Positions 51,054-60,721 of a stretch of DNA of 64,000 nucleotides are shown piece by piece. This DNA comes from an uncultured Alphaproteobacteria bacterium (GTDB taxonomy: Bacteria; Pseudomonadota; Alphaproteobacteria; RF32; CAG-239), in the NCBI GenBank assembly GCA_910587405.1, contig CAJUKS010000007.1:27925-91924 (forward strand). Reading direction: 5' to 3'. The notes under the pieces are model-generated. The model worked only from the letters and a program-made list of their open reading frames with translations, did not search any database and was not told the DNA's origin. The position numbers and the translations under genes were made by a program. The stretch's first letter is position 1. Each line of letters begins with the position of its first letter.

Positions 51054-51408
51054 CGCACCGGAAATTGACGGCAAATTTATAGCTCTGAAACTGAAGGCCG
51101 AAGAGAAGGTTTGCCTTGGCGAAATCGGATGTGCGGATGCCGACGGTCTGGCCGTCGCCGCCAAAACGGCCACCGGTTTGAAGGCTCTCGGTCGCGTTGA
51201 CCATATTGAAGACGACCGCATCGTCATTAAAAAAGGCGTTTTCAGATATGCCAACGACGGTTCCGACCCGGTAACCGCGGCCGAAATTGCGGAAGACTGC
51301 TATATCACCGACTCGACAACAGTTTGTAAAACCTCCGCAACAAACACCAAATCCGTTGCCGGCAAAGTTTTTGCCGTTGACGATGCCGGTGTCTGGGTGG
51401 AATTTTAG
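51040..51408 (+). CDS. Head decoration/cement-like protein
   Basis: A 122-residue all-beta protein (KVCLGEIGCADADGLAVAAK, VAGKVFAVDDAGVWVEF in part), lying between protease and major capsid. This is the usual place and size of a capsid cement protein (DUF2190-like). GAGGAG lies ahead of the ATG. Confidence 0.7.
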   Translation: MPAFNAPEIDGKFIALKLKAEEKVCLGEIGCADADGLAVAAKTATGLKALGRVDHIEDDRIVIKKGVFRYANDGSDPVTAAEIAEDCYITDSTTVCKTSATNTKSVAGKVFAVDDAGVWVEF

Positions 51409-51420
51409 GAGAAAAGACAG

Positions 51421-52314
51421 ATGATTTTGAATTCTCAGACCCTGGCGGCGTTAAAGACCTCGTTTAACAAGCTTTTTAAAGACGCGTTTAACGAAACCAA
51501 AACGCAGTATGAAAGAATTGCGACCACCGTTCCCAGCAGCAGCGCGTCTAATACTTACGGCTGGCTCGGCACGCTGCCCAGCCTGCGCGAGTGGATCGGC
51601 GACCGCTCAATCCAGAACATCAAGGAACACGACTACACCATCAAGAACAAAGACTTTGAAACGACGGTTGCCGTCAAAGTAAACGACATCAAAGACGACA
51701 ATCTGGGCATGTATTCGATTCTGATTCAGGATTTGGGCGATTGCGCCAAACGCCACCCGGACGAGCTGGTCTTCGGCCTTTTAAAACAGGGAACCTCCCT
51801 CAAATGCTATGACAAGCAGAACTTTTTCGACACCGACCACCCGGTCGTCGGCGCCGACGGCAAGGAAGTTTCCGTTTCCAACTATCAGTCCGGCAGCAAA
51901 CCGGCGTGGTTCCTGCTTTGCACCAAACGCCGGCTTAAACCGATTATCTACCAGAAGCGGGAAAACTACGAGCTGGTCATTAAAGACGACGTCAAAGACG
52001 AGAACGTTTTCCATCGCAAGGAAATCCTCTACGGCGTCGACGGCCGCGGCAACGTCGGTTTCGGTTTGTGGCAGCTGGCTTTTTGTTCGCAGGCCGAGCT
52101 GAATCAGGCAAACTTCGAGGCTGCATACAAAGCCATGCGCTCGTTTACCCGCGACCAGGGCATTCCGCTTGATATTAAACCGGATTTGCTGGTTTTCGGG
52201 CCGTCAAATACCGCGGCGGCGGAAGCGCTGATTAACTGCGAACGTTTGTCGAACGGCGCTTCCAACGTCAACTATCATAAAGTTGACCTTATGGAATCCG
52301 GTTTGCTGGATTAG
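51421..52314 (+). CDS. Major capsid protein (Mu T-like)
   Basis: A 297-residue HK97-fold head subunit of the Mu gpT family: LREWIGDRSIQNIKEHDYT, QNFFDTDHPVVGADGK and LFGPSNTAAAEALI-like VFGPSNTAAAEALINCE. GGAG lies ahead of the ATG. Confidence 0.93.
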   Translation: MILNSQTLAALKTSFNKLFKDAFNETKTQYERIATTVPSSSASNTYGWLGTLPSLREWIGDRSIQNIKEHDYTIKNKDFETTVAVKVNDIKDDNLGMYSILIQDLGDCAKRHPDELVFGLLKQGTSLKCYDKQNFFDTDHPVVGADGKEVSVSNYQSGSKPAWFLLCTKRRLKPIIYQKRENYELVIKDDVKDENVFHRKEILYGVDGRGNVGFGLWQLAFCSQAELNQANFEAAYKAMRSFTRDQGIPLDIKPDLLVFGPSNTAAAEALINCERLSNGASNVNYHKVDLMESGLLD

Positions 52315-52325
52315 GGAGCGGCGCC

Positions 52326-52676
52326 ATGAACGAGAAACTCCCGGACTTGACCGGAAAGGGCTTGTTGATTTCCGCAAAGCGCGACGGTTTCAGACGGGGC
52401 GGCATTGCCCACCCCGTCAAGAAAACCCTGCGGCCGGCGGCAGATTTCAGCGAAGAGCAGCTGCGGCAGATTTTGGCGGAGAACGGAAAAGACCTGACGG
52501 TTGAAATTGTCGACTTTAAAAAAGTCGAAGCTCCGAAACGGCCGGCGGCTGCCGAATCCAAAAAAGGCCAAAAACCGGACGAAAAAGGCAAAAAACAGAA
52601 AGCCCAAGGCAATAAAGAACCCAAACAGGCCAACCGGGCGGAAAACGAAAACACACCGGCCGAGGGCGGCAAATAG
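52326..52676 (+). CDS. HI1506-like head-tail protein (Mu gp35-like)
   Basis: A 116-residue protein. The N-terminal half has a compact domain (LLISAKRDGFRRGGIAHP, then FSEEQLRQILAENGKDLTVE), and the C-terminal half is a low-complexity K/E/P/A tail. This is the pattern of HI1506-type proteins next to gpT. Confidence 0.78.
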   Translation: MNEKLPDLTGKGLLISAKRDGFRRGGIAHPVKKTLRPAADFSEEQLRQILAENGKDLTVEIVDFKKVEAPKRPAAAESKKGQKPDEKGKKQKAQGNKEPKQANRAENENTPAEGGK

Positions 52677-52684
52677 GAAAGAAG

Positions 52685-53110
52685 ATGAGCTACGCCACAA
52701 TGGAAGATTTAATGCGCAGAACCCCCGACGGGGAGATTTTGCAACTTGCCCCCGAGGACGAGAACGGGGAACAAATCGACGTCAAAACCGTTGAACTTGC
52801 CTTAAGTGACGCGGCCGAAACCATCAATTCCTATCTTGCCGCCCGCCATGCGCTGCCGTTGTCCGTCGTCCCGGAAGCGCTCAAGCGCATCAACTGCACG
52901 CTGGCCCGGTATTATTTGCATAAAGGAGTAAAGCCCGAAGACGTCAAAGACGAATATGAAAAAGCAATCAGCTGGCTGCGAGATGTTGCAAAAGGTGTCG
53001 TTATCCTGGAAGACAGCTCAACCGGCAACGAACCCGAACAAGCCGGCGATGTTGTCTTCAGAGGCTCGTCGCCCCGGCTTTTTTCCCACCGAAACATGAG
53101 AGGCTTTTAG
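52685..53110 (+). CDS. Head completion protein (DUF1320, Mu gp36)
   Basis: A 141-residue DUF1320 protein (MSYATMEDLMRRTPDGEIL, then AETINSYLAARHALPL, CTLARYYLH). It would join head and tail. Directly abuts the next gene. Confidence 0.88.
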   Translation: MSYATMEDLMRRTPDGEILQLAPEDENGEQIDVKTVELALSDAAETINSYLAARHALPLSVVPEALKRINCTLARYYLHKGVKPEDVKDEYEKAISWLRDVAKGVVILEDSSTGNEPEQAGDVVFRGSSPRLFSHRNMRGF

Positions 53111-53581
53111 ATGAGCGTCAGAATTCGCGCCAGAATAACCGGCCTGACGGAGGCCGCGGAAAAAATAACCGGCCTTGATGACAGAAAGCAACTGGCCGAC
53201 CGCATTGCCGGCGAGCTTGAAAGCGGAACAATCCGCCGCTTTCAGGAAGAAAAAGAACCGTCCGGCAAGCCGTGGAAAGCCAATTTGCGGGGTGGAAAAA
53301 TCCTGAATTTCCAAGGTTTTATGAAAGACTCCATAACCACCTACGCCGAGGACGACTATGTCGAAATCGGTTCCAATCTGCCGTATGCCGGCGTTCATCA
53401 GACCGGTGCGGTAATAAAAGCCAGATTTTCCCGTTTTCTGCAATTCTGCGTGAACGGCCGCTGGGCGCGCAAATCGTCGGTCGAAATTCAGGCCCGGCCG
53501 TACCTGGGCGTTTCAAAAGATGACGAGAAGCGTATTCAGCTTTGTATCGGCGACTTTATGACGGAGGCGCTGCGTGGCTGA
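53111..53581 (+). CDS. Virion morphogenesis protein (tail completion, gpG/gpS-like)
   Basis: A 156-residue protein of the phage virion morphogenesis family: RRFQEEKEPSGKPWKAN, GSNLPYAGVHQTGAVI and RPYLGVSKDDE. Overlaps the next gene by 8 bases. Confidence 0.88.
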   Translation: MSVRIRARITGLTEAAEKITGLDDRKQLADRIAGELESGTIRRFQEEKEPSGKPWKANLRGGKILNFQGFMKDSITTYAEDDYVEIGSNLPYAGVHQTGAVIKARFSRFLQFCVNGRWARKSSVEIQARPYLGVSKDDEKRIQLCIGDFMTEALRG

Positions 53582-54188
53582 AAAATACGACAGTTTTGAC
53601 CTGGAACCGCAGAGCGTCATTGAAAGCAAAATGACGGAGATTATCAGAGCCGCCTCCCAAAGCGGAGCGCTGGGCTACAAAATACCGGTGGTTGACAGTT
53701 ACGGCGGACAGGTTGACGACGATCCGGAAGTGCTGGTCAAAAACAGCAGTCCGGCGGTTTGGGTGACTTATGTCGGCGACAGCGACCCCGGCCGCAAACT
53801 GAATCGCCCGGACTGCGCGCTGACATATCTGATTATCGTTTATGTCCGCAACGTCAGAAACGAGAAAGCCTCGCGTTTCGGCGGCAGCAAACAGGCCGGC
53901 GCCTACAGGATATTAAATGACATCAAGCGGATGTTCATTGACCAGGATTTGGGGCTGCCGATTAAACCGTTTGAGTTTGTCAGCACCCGGCCGATTTATT
54001 CCGGGCGGCTGAAAGGTCACTTTACCAGCATTTACGGCATTACCTTCAAAACCCGCAGCTTTCTTTCCGTTTTGCAGAAAAAGGCCGCCGACCTGGACGA
54101 TTTTCTGCGCCTGTTCAGTACCTGGACAATCGGGACGGAAAAGTCGGAATTCAATTTTAACGTAAGGAGTAAAAACAACCATGAATAA
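53574..54188 (+). CDS. Mu gp37-like tail terminator protein (DUF1834)
   Basis: A 204-residue protein in the gp37 position with DUF1834-like features (DDPEVLVKNSSPAVWVTYVG, LIIVYVRNVRN). Overlaps the next gene by 8 bases. Confidence 0.8.
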   Translation: MAEKYDSFDLEPQSVIESKMTEIIRAASQSGALGYKIPVVDSYGGQVDDDPEVLVKNSSPAVWVTYVGDSDPGRKLNRPDCALTYLIIVYVRNVRNEKASRFGGSKQAGAYRILNDIKRMFIDQDLGLPIKPFEFVSTRPIYSGRLKGHFTSIYGITFKTRSFLSVLQKKAADLDDFLRLFSTWTIGTEKSEFNFNVRSKNNHE

Positions 54189-54381
54189 GATTTTTGTCAG
54201 ACCCTGCAAAAAGGAGCTGATCGTTTTCAAACCGGACCGTACCCGTCTGCCGGCGGAAGGCGCCTGGGTCGAAGCTTCGACTTTCTGGCATCGCCGCATT
54301 CGCGACCACGAGGTGGAAGTCGTCAAGAACCCTCCCAAAACCGCAGCGGCCAAAGCTGCTTCAGCAAACAAGGATAAATAA
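54181..54381 (+). CDS. DUF2635 protein (Mu gp38)
   Basis: A 66-residue protein with KIFVRPCKKELIVFKPD and LPAEGAWVEASTFWHRRI, the DUF2635 pattern ahead of the sheath gene. Role in the tail is unknown. Confidence 0.85.
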   Translation: MNKIFVRPCKKELIVFKPDRTRLPAEGAWVEASTFWHRRIRDHEVEVVKNPPKTAAAKAASANKDK

Positions 54382-54382
54382 A

Positions 54383-55849
54383 ATGGCACAAATCGATTAT
54401 AACGAAATCAGTAATACGAAAGTCCCGGGCTGCTATTGCGAAATTGACAATTCGCTGGCCAGCGCCGGCCTCTCCGGCAAACCGTCGGTCGGTCTGTTAA
54501 TCGGCCAGGCCTTAGACGGTACGTTGGGCAAAAATACCCTTTCCGGCGTCATCAGCGATGCCGACCAGCTTATCGCTCTGGCCGGCGAAGGTTCCGAACT
54601 GCACCGTATGGCCAAGGCCTGGAAAGAGAAGAACACGGCCAACAAGCTTTATGTCATCGCCCCCGACCAGTCCGAAGGCGTGGCCGCCGTTTATAAGCTG
54701 ACGTTGACCGCGGAAGATGTCAAGGCCGGCATGGTCAATTTGATGATTGCCGGGCGCGAAGTCCGTCTGACCGTCAACGAGGGCGACGAGGTTGCGGACA
54801 TTACCGCCGCGCTGATTGAAAAAATCAACGCCAACAGGCAAATTCCGGCAACGGCGGCCGAGGTGTCCGACAAACCGGCCGAGTTGACGCTCACGGCCAA
54901 GCATAAAGGGGAAGCCGGAAACTATATCGACATTCGCTTTGATTATTATGAAGGCGAAGAAACGGCTGCCGGCGTCAAGGCCAGCGTTACCCAGGAAACG
55001 AAAGGTTCCGGCAACGTTTCCCTGGCGGCAACCATCGCCGCCATCGGCGACGGATATTTTACCGACATTGTCACGTCATACACCGACGCCGCCAACGTGC
55101 GGCTGTTAAAAACCGAGCTTTCCCGCCGCTATAATGCCATGGTCTGCAACGAATCGGTCGTTTACTACACTCTTAAAGGCACGTTAAACGAGATGTTAAC
55201 CGGTGTTGACGGCGTTAATCATCAATGCGTTTCTCCGATTATGGATTACAAATCGCCGAACATGCCGGAAGAACGCGCCGCCCGGTTTGCGGCGATTGCA
55301 GCCTATGAATTCCAAAAGGATCCGGCCCGCCAGCTCAGCACTCTGGTTCTGGACGGCGATTTGCCGGCCAAGGAAGAACTGACGGCCGACGAACGCAACA
55401 TGCTGCTTGAAGCCGGCATCTCGACGCTTGTTACCAATGCCAGCGAACAGACCGCGATTGAGCGCGAAGTTACGTCATACCGTTACAACGACCGCGGCGT
55501 AGCCAATGACAGCTATTTTGACCTGCCGACGGTTAAAACGCTTATTTACCTTCGTTATTCGTACCGCGACCGGATTTTGAACAAGTACGGCCGGTATAAG
55601 CTGGCAGACGACGGTTATGACGTCCAGCCGGGACAGGCGATTGTTACTCCGTCGATTTTGACCGCGGAAGTCATTGCCCTGGCCGAAGACTGGCAGGCTG
55701 CCGGTCTGGTCGAGGATATTTCGGCGTTCAAAGAATCAATTATTTCAATGATTGACTCTTCCGACAAAAACCGCGTTAACCAGCTTTTCCAGCCCAACAT
55801 CATGAACAATCTGCGGCTGGTTGCCGGCAAACTGCAATATATTTCCTAA
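54383..55849 (+). CDS. Contractile tail sheath protein (Mu L)
   Basis: A 488-residue sheath protein. NTKVPGCYCEIDNSLAS at the start, GEGSELHRMAKAWKE, an inserted beta domain (about 110-200), and the conserved C-terminus LRYSYRDRILNKYGRYKLADDG (in part) are typical of Mu L. It proves a contractile, myovirus-type tail. Confidence 0.93.
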   Translation: MAQIDYNEISNTKVPGCYCEIDNSLASAGLSGKPSVGLLIGQALDGTLGKNTLSGVISDADQLIALAGEGSELHRMAKAWKEKNTANKLYVIAPDQSEGVAAVYKLTLTAEDVKAGMVNLMIAGREVRLTVNEGDEVADITAALIEKINANRQIPATAAEVSDKPAELTLTAKHKGEAGNYIDIRFDYYEGEETAAGVKASVTQETKGSGNVSLAATIAAIGDGYFTDIVTSYTDAANVRLLKTELSRRYNAMVCNESVVYYTLKGTLNEMLTGVDGVNHQCVSPIMDYKSPNMPEERAARFAAIAAYEFQKDPARQLSTLVLDGDLPAKEELTADERNMLLEAGISTLVTNASEQTAIEREVTSYRYNDRGVANDSYFDLPTVKTLIYLRYSYRDRILNKYGRYKLADDGYDVQPGQAIVTPSILTAEVIALAEDWQAAGLVEDISAFKESIISMIDSSDKNRVNQLFQPNIMNNLRLVAGKLQYIS

Positions 55850-55861
55850 ACGAGGCGTTAA

Positions 55862-56227
55862 ATGAAAAAAAGCACAAATCCGTATCAGAAATTCGGCGAA
55901 GGTTCGATTAAAACCGACGCCAAAAGCTGGGACGCCACCGAATTAAGCTATTCGCTTTCGGGCGTCATCCGCAACAAAACCGACAACGGCCAGGGTTTTT
56001 CCCATAAAACCCAGGGCGGCTGGGTCAAGTTCAAAATCGAGCTGTCGGCCGGCCTTTCCATTGACGAGCTGATGGCGATGGACGACGTGACCGTGGTCTG
56101 GACAACTGACACCGGTCAAAACTACACCGCCGCCCACGCTTGGCAGGACGGCGAAATTGAAGTTGTGGCCGGCGGCTTTGAAGTAACATTCTGTTTCAAA
56201 AAGCATCAGGAGATTATCAATGGCTGA
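55862..56227 (+). CDS. Tail tube protein (Mu M)
   Basis: A 121-residue tail tube protein following the sheath gene by 12 bases, with the GGWVKFKIELSAGLSIDELM and NYTAAHAWQDGEIEV motifs. Overlaps the next gene by 8 bases. Confidence 0.88.
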   Translation: MKKSTNPYQKFGEGSIKTDAKSWDATELSYSLSGVIRNKTDNGQGFSHKTQGGWVKFKIELSAGLSIDELMAMDDVTVVWTTDTGQNYTAAHAWQDGEIEVVAGGFEVTFCFKKHQEIING

Positions 56228-56579
56228 CATTGAATTTGATTTGTTTGACGGGCTTTGCGTCAACGGCGTCGAGAACAAACACGTTGTTATGCGCGGGCTG
56301 ACCGCCGGCGACATTATCGCGGCCGAAGAGGGCAGCGAAATCTGCTACCACACGGCGCAAGGCCCGGTGGTTCTGTCCTCGCCGATTAAGGCGATGGTTA
56401 TCGCCTTAAGCCGGGTTGTTCAAAGTATCGGCGACATCAAGAAGGTTTCGCAGACAGAACTTAAAATGTTGACGGCCAGGGATTTCGACCTTTTGCAAAA
56501 CAAATATCTGGAATTGAGAGGTGTCGAAAATCTGGCCGAAATGGGGCGAGATTCTGAGCCATTACAACAAAACGCTTGA
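56220..56579 (+). CDS. Tail assembly protein (Mu gp41-like), zero-frame product
   Basis: A 119-residue tail-assembly chaperone (VVMRGLTAGDIIAAEE, SPIKAMVIALSRVVQSIG, LTARDFDLLQNKYLELRG). The last dozen residues after the GGGG run at 56543-56546 lose family character (DSEPLQQNA), as expected for the short form of a frameshifted pair. Confidence 0.85.
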   Translation: MADIEFDLFDGLCVNGVENKHVVMRGLTAGDIIAAEEGSEICYHTAQGPVVLSSPIKAMVIALSRVVQSIGDIKKVSQTELKMLTARDFDLLQNKYLELRGVENLAEMGRDSEPLQQNA

Positions 56580-56703
56580 TGCCGTTTTAGTAATGGCTCG
56601 CACGCTTCACTTCAGCGAACAGGATATTCTGAATATGCCCTATGTCCGCGTTCACCGCTATTTTAGACGCTATGCCAAGATGATGAAAGAACCGAAAAAA
56701 TGA
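56521..56703 (+). CDS. Tail assembly frameshift extension (Mu gp42-like chaperone)
   Basis: This frame overlaps the end of the previous gene by 59 bases and continues as KWGEILSHYNKTLDAVLVMA, then FSEQDILNMPYVRVHRYFRR. No good ribosome site serves its GTG at 56521. It lies in the +1/-2 frame, so it is most likely made as a fusion by ribosomal shifting at AATGGGGCGAG (56540-56550). Mu-like phages are known to use a -2 shift here. It overlaps the tape measure start by 4 bases. Confidence 0.75.
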   Translation: MSKIWPKWGEILSHYNKTLDAVLVMARTLHFSEQDILNMPYVRVHRYFRRYAKMMKEPKK

Positions 56704-58601
56704 CAACCCCGAATTTAACTGCTTCCCTGCGCCTGGACTTGTACGGCAACTTGATGTCGCAATGCCGGGTCTTTGCCGGCCGGCTTAATCAGCTGAGCGC
56801 GTCGGGCAGCCGCAGCATGGCGGTCTTGTCCAAAGCCGCGCAGATGGCAGACCGGGGCATTGACCGTTTAACCAACCGTTACACGGCCGCGGTTACGGGA
56901 ATCGGAACGGCAATGGCTGTCAAAAACGTGTCTTCGCTGCAAATGCGCTTAACCCGGCTCGGTATTCAGGCCGAACGTTCCGACAAAGACATGGAGCGTT
57001 TGAATACCCAGATTAACCGGGTGGCGCAGCAGCGCGATATTAACGTCGATCCGTCGGAAATCATTGCCGCGATTGAAAAAATCGTCAGCAAAACCGGCGA
57101 CATGGACTTTGCGGTCGAGAATATGGAAAATCTGGCTTATGCCATCCAGGCCGCCGGAGCGGCCGGCGAAGACGTCGGCGCCATGGTCGGCGACATTTAT
57201 CAAAAATTCGGCATTGACCAGCCGGAAAAAATCCGCGTGGCCATCAGCAAACTGGTCAATCAAGGCAAAATGGGCGCTTTTGAGCTGAAAGACCTTGCCA
57301 CACAGGGCGAACGCCTGATGTCCGCTTATGCGGCAACCGGCAGAATCGGGCAAATCAGCCTGGACGAAATGGGCGCCCTGGCGCAAATGGCCCGCCAGTC
57401 TACCGGTTCGCCGGAGCAGACGACGACGGCGATTGAAGCGCTGATTCGCAATTTTAACGACCGCACCCGTCAGAAAATGCTTTCTTCGGCCGGCATCAAG
57501 CTGTTTGACGACACCGACCCGAACAAAATGCGGTCGGTCATCGACATTGTCAAGGATTTAGTCCGGCTGACAAACGGCAGCCAGACGAAAATCAGCGGCG
57601 TTTTGGATGAAGAGGCGATGAAAGCCGTTCGGGCGGTTATCATCGAATATAACAAAACCAAGGATTTTAAGAGCCTCGACAGCTTTTTGAAAGCCAGTTC
57701 GGACAGCGCCGCGCTGCTGCAAGACGCCGCCCGCGCCGCTTCCAAGTTTGACCCGAACATAACCAAAATGCGGGCAACTTTCCGGGAATTCATCTATTCC
57801 AAAATGGAACGTTCGCTTAACAGTTTTGCACGAGCCGTCAATTCCGTAGACCACGAGAAAATGCAACGTTATCTGAACAATACCGCAAAAATTCTCGTCG
57901 GCGTCGGAACGGCGCTGGCCGCATACAAAACGGCAAAGTTCGGTTTTGGTGTTTACAGCTTTTTAAAAAATCCGATGCAGGCCGTCCGGGGCGGCGTCAA
58001 AGGCGGTGCGCTGGGGTCGATTGCCAGCATGTCGGCGCCGTTGCCGGTTTATGTCGTCAATGCCGGCGCTCTGGGTGCGGGCGGCGGTGATTTTCTGGGC
58101 GGCGGTTCAGGGAAAAGCGGCAAATTCGGCCGTGTCGGCCGGTTTATGGCCAGACACCGCGGTCTGGCGCGGGCGGTCGGTTACGGCAGCAAATTTTTAA
58201 AATACGGCGGTCGGGCCTTGGGCGGCCTCGGCGTAGCCTATTCGGCCTATGAACTGACAAAAGCCGAAAATGCCACACAGGTCGGCGGCAGCCTCGGCAG
58301 CATTGCCGGCGGACTGATAGGCGCAATCGGCGGGCCTTTGGGCATGGTTGCCGGCGCTTATATCGGAAACTATCTGGGTGAAAAAATCGGCAGCTTTTTT
58401 GACGACGTTCCGCAGCAAAGTGCCGCCGTTATGCGGCAGGAAGCGGAAAAATCCGTAAATCGCTCGGAAACAAAGGTACAGATAGGCTTTGAGGAACCGA
58501 GCATGTGCCGGCTCAAGGTTAATTCGATTCAAACCGACGACGGGCCGGACAGCAACACCGACGTCGACTTGTCTTTGGGAGGACGGCAAATTGTTAGCTA
58601 A
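56700..58601 (+). CDS. Tail tape measure protein
   Basis: A 633-residue protein that sets tail length. The N-terminal half is helical with the tape-measure core (EDVGAMVGDIYQKFGIDQPE, ALAQMARQSTGSPEQTTTAI in part). The C-terminal half has hydrophobic, glycine-rich helices (GSIAGGLIGAIGGPLGMVAG) that would insert in the host membrane. It is short for the family, so the tail should be short-to-medium. Confidence 0.9.
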   Translation: MTTPNLTASLRLDLYGNLMSQCRVFAGRLNQLSASGSRSMAVLSKAAQMADRGIDRLTNRYTAAVTGIGTAMAVKNVSSLQMRLTRLGIQAERSDKDMERLNTQINRVAQQRDINVDPSEIIAAIEKIVSKTGDMDFAVENMENLAYAIQAAGAAGEDVGAMVGDIYQKFGIDQPEKIRVAISKLVNQGKMGAFELKDLATQGERLMSAYAATGRIGQISLDEMGALAQMARQSTGSPEQTTTAIEALIRNFNDRTRQKMLSSAGIKLFDDTDPNKMRSVIDIVKDLVRLTNGSQTKISGVLDEEAMKAVRAVIIEYNKTKDFKSLDSFLKASSDSAALLQDAARAASKFDPNITKMRATFREFIYSKMERSLNSFARAVNSVDHEKMQRYLNNTAKILVGVGTALAAYKTAKFGFGVYSFLKNPMQAVRGGVKGGALGSIASMSAPLPVYVVNAGALGAGGGDFLGGGSGKSGKFGRVGRFMARHRGLARAVGYGSKFLKYGGRALGGLGVAYSAYELTKAENATQVGGSLGSIAGGLIGAIGGPLGMVAGAYIGNYLGEKIGSFFDDVPQQSAAVMRQEAEKSVNRSETKVQIGFEEPSMCRLKVNSIQTDDGPDSNTDVDLSLGGRQIVS

Positions 58602-59754
58602 ATTCGGAGGCGTTGAGTTCCACGTCAAGAAAATAGATTACGGCCGCAGCGTTAAGATTGCGGAGGCGAGTTTTTTGGCCGACGACAACAAAAGCCAGGT
58701 CAATGAACCCGACAACATCGACTTTAAAATTCAGGGCTTTATTTACGGCCGCGAAGTTGAAAACGTCAAACGCCGGCTTGAAGCCGCGTTGAGCCGCAAG
58801 CAAGGCCTGCTGGTTATGCCGGACGGCCGCTCGGCACAGGTAAAGACGGATGAAGGCGGCTGGCGCATCAGCGGAGATGACGAGAACGAGGGATATTATC
58901 TGCTGGATCTGAATTTTAAGAAAATCGACGCCGACAACCTGTCCCTGCAAATCATTGAGCTGAAGGAAATTGACGAGGAGAAAGTGGCTGCCGGTCAGGC
59001 GGAAACTGAAAAAAACATTCTGGCGGAGTTTGACGAGAAATTTACGTTCGAGGGCTTTCCCAACTTTGTCAAAACCCAGAGTTTCGACAGCATAACCAGC
59101 ATTGCCGGAAAAATTTCAAAGTTGACGGCAGACAACCTGATCGGACAGATTGTCGACCCGATAACCGGAAATCTGGACATTTTGGCGGCGGCTGCCGGCG
59201 GCATCAGCAACGCGATAATGAGCTATCTTAAGCTGGGCGACACTTTCGGCGCGGAAAAAGACTATTTTGACACTTACATCGGCATTGCAGGGCTGCAAAG
59301 CGAAGTTGACTACCCGGAAATCAACGACGAATCTCTGTTGCAGGTTTATACGAACGCCAAGGCCGTTCAGCAGCTGGTAAATCAGGAGGCTGTCGTTCAG
59401 GCGGTGTTTGAAGCGTCGACCAAAAAGCAGTATGACAACCGCAAACAAATTGAACAAACGGTTGAAACCATTCAGAAAACGGCAGAAACGGTTCTGTTTG
59501 ACACCGACAACATCGTTGTCCAGACGCAGATTTCCGATTTGGTCAATCTGGGAATTAAACTTATCCGCAAAAAGCATGCGGTCAAAATCCGCAATGTCCG
59601 GTTTAACCGGAGTTTTCCCGCCGTGGTTATTGCCCACGAGCTTTACGGCGCCGAAAATATCGAAGATGCGGAGGCCCGTCTGGTCAAACGCAACGAAATC
59701 CGGCACGCCCTGTTTTGCCCCGCCGGCGAGGAACTGGAGGTGGAAGATGTATAA
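58591..59754 (+). CDS. DNA circularisation/baseplate hub protein (Mu N)
   Basis: A 387-residue protein of the Mu N family. The N-terminal domain (FGGVEFHVKKIDYGRSVKIA, VNEPDNIDFKIQGFIYGRE) fits the DNA circularisation N-terminal family. The start is TTG at 58591 with GGGAGG 8 bases upstream, overlapping the tape measure end by 11 bases; the longer frame from 58489 is a shadow of that gene. Confidence 0.87.
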   Translation: MLAKFGGVEFHVKKIDYGRSVKIAEASFLADDNKSQVNEPDNIDFKIQGFIYGREVENVKRRLEAALSRKQGLLVMPDGRSAQVKTDEGGWRISGDDENEGYYLLDLNFKKIDADNLSLQIIELKEIDEEKVAAGQAETEKNILAEFDEKFTFEGFPNFVKTQSFDSITSIAGKISKLTADNLIGQIVDPITGNLDILAAAAGGISNAIMSYLKLGDTFGAEKDYFDTYIGIAGLQSEVDYPEINDESLLQVYTNAKAVQQLVNQEAVVQAVFEASTKKQYDNRKQIEQTVETIQKTAETVLFDTDNIVVQTQISDLVNLGIKLIRKKHAVKIRNVRFNRSFPAVVIAHELYGAENIEDAEARLVKRNEIRHALFCPAGEELEVEDV

Positions 59755-60721
59755 GATAGAACTTCGCACGTCGGCGGTCAGTATGTTTAATTTTACGGAT
59801 TTTCATATTCAAAAATCTGTTTATCAACTGGCCAATACCGGAACTTTCATCGCCTTGAAAAAAGACGTAAACGACCTGAAGCGTCTTAAACAGTCGTTAA
59901 AAATCGGCATGCCGGGACAGATCCGCATTGACGACGAAATTGCTCTGACCGGTTTTGTCAGCGAATGCCGTCCGGGCTATTACCAAAAAGAACCGTGCCT
60001 GACGGTAAAGATCAATTCGGAAGCTTCCCGGCTGGTCGGCGCCAGCGCCGGCCGCGGCCGTTATTACATCCGACAGTCCTTTGTTTCGATTGCGCAGGAT
60101 TTGATTAAGGATTTCAACATTGCGCTGAACAATCGTTCGTCCAACCGGGAACTGGTTCCCGAATTTGTAGTTTCCGCCGGTGATGACATCGACGTCGTGC
60201 TTAACAATCTGGCGCTTTTGACCAACACCTTTATTTATTCGGACAATGACGGCAGCCTGGTCATTGCCGACCGTATACAAAAACGGCTGACAAATTCGGT
60301 GCTGATGACCGGAGAGAATATCAGCGATATCAAGTTTTATCAAAACGCCTACAGCGATTTTGAACAGGTGGTTTTGCACCGGCAGCAGGCTTTGAACGAC
60401 GATTTGACTTTGGCGGAAATTATAAACAGCAGCCGGTCGGAAAACTCCCGGGGCACAAAACGGCAGAAACACAAAACCGTCGACCTGGTCACGACGTCTT
60501 TGTTGAGTGCCGTTCGGGAAGGACTGGAAGACGCTTCTTTCGACTTTCAGGTCATCGGTTCGTCGCTGAAAACCACCGAAGGCCGGCTTTATGACGTCAA
60601 TACTCCGATTATTGTCCGCGACGACTGGCTGGAGCTGAACGACACCTATCTGATTACCGACCTTTATCTGCGCGGCGGCGAAGCCGGTTATCAGGCAAAG
60701 CTAAATCTGGAGGAACTTTGA
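59747..60721 (+). CDS. Baseplate hub protein (Mu P, gp44)
   Basis: A 324-residue gpD/gpP-like hub protein: RLKQSLKIGMPGQIRIDDEI, FVSIAQDLIKDFNIALNNRS and the C-terminal NDTYLITDLYLRGGEAGYQ. The ATG at 59747 has GGAGG 6 bases upstream; upstream codons belong to N in another frame. Confidence 0.88.
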   Translation: MYKIELRTSAVSMFNFTDFHIQKSVYQLANTGTFIALKKDVNDLKRLKQSLKIGMPGQIRIDDEIALTGFVSECRPGYYQKEPCLTVKINSEASRLVGASAGRGRYYIRQSFVSIAQDLIKDFNIALNNRSSNRELVPEFVVSAGDDIDVVLNNLALLTNTFIYSDNDGSLVIADRIQKRLTNSVLMTGENISDIKFYQNAYSDFEQVVLHRQQALNDDLTLAEIINSSRSENSRGTKRQKHKTVDLVTTSLLSAVREGLEDASFDFQVIGSSLKTTEGRLYDVNTPIIVRDDWLELNDTYLITDLYLRGGEAGYQAKLNLEEL

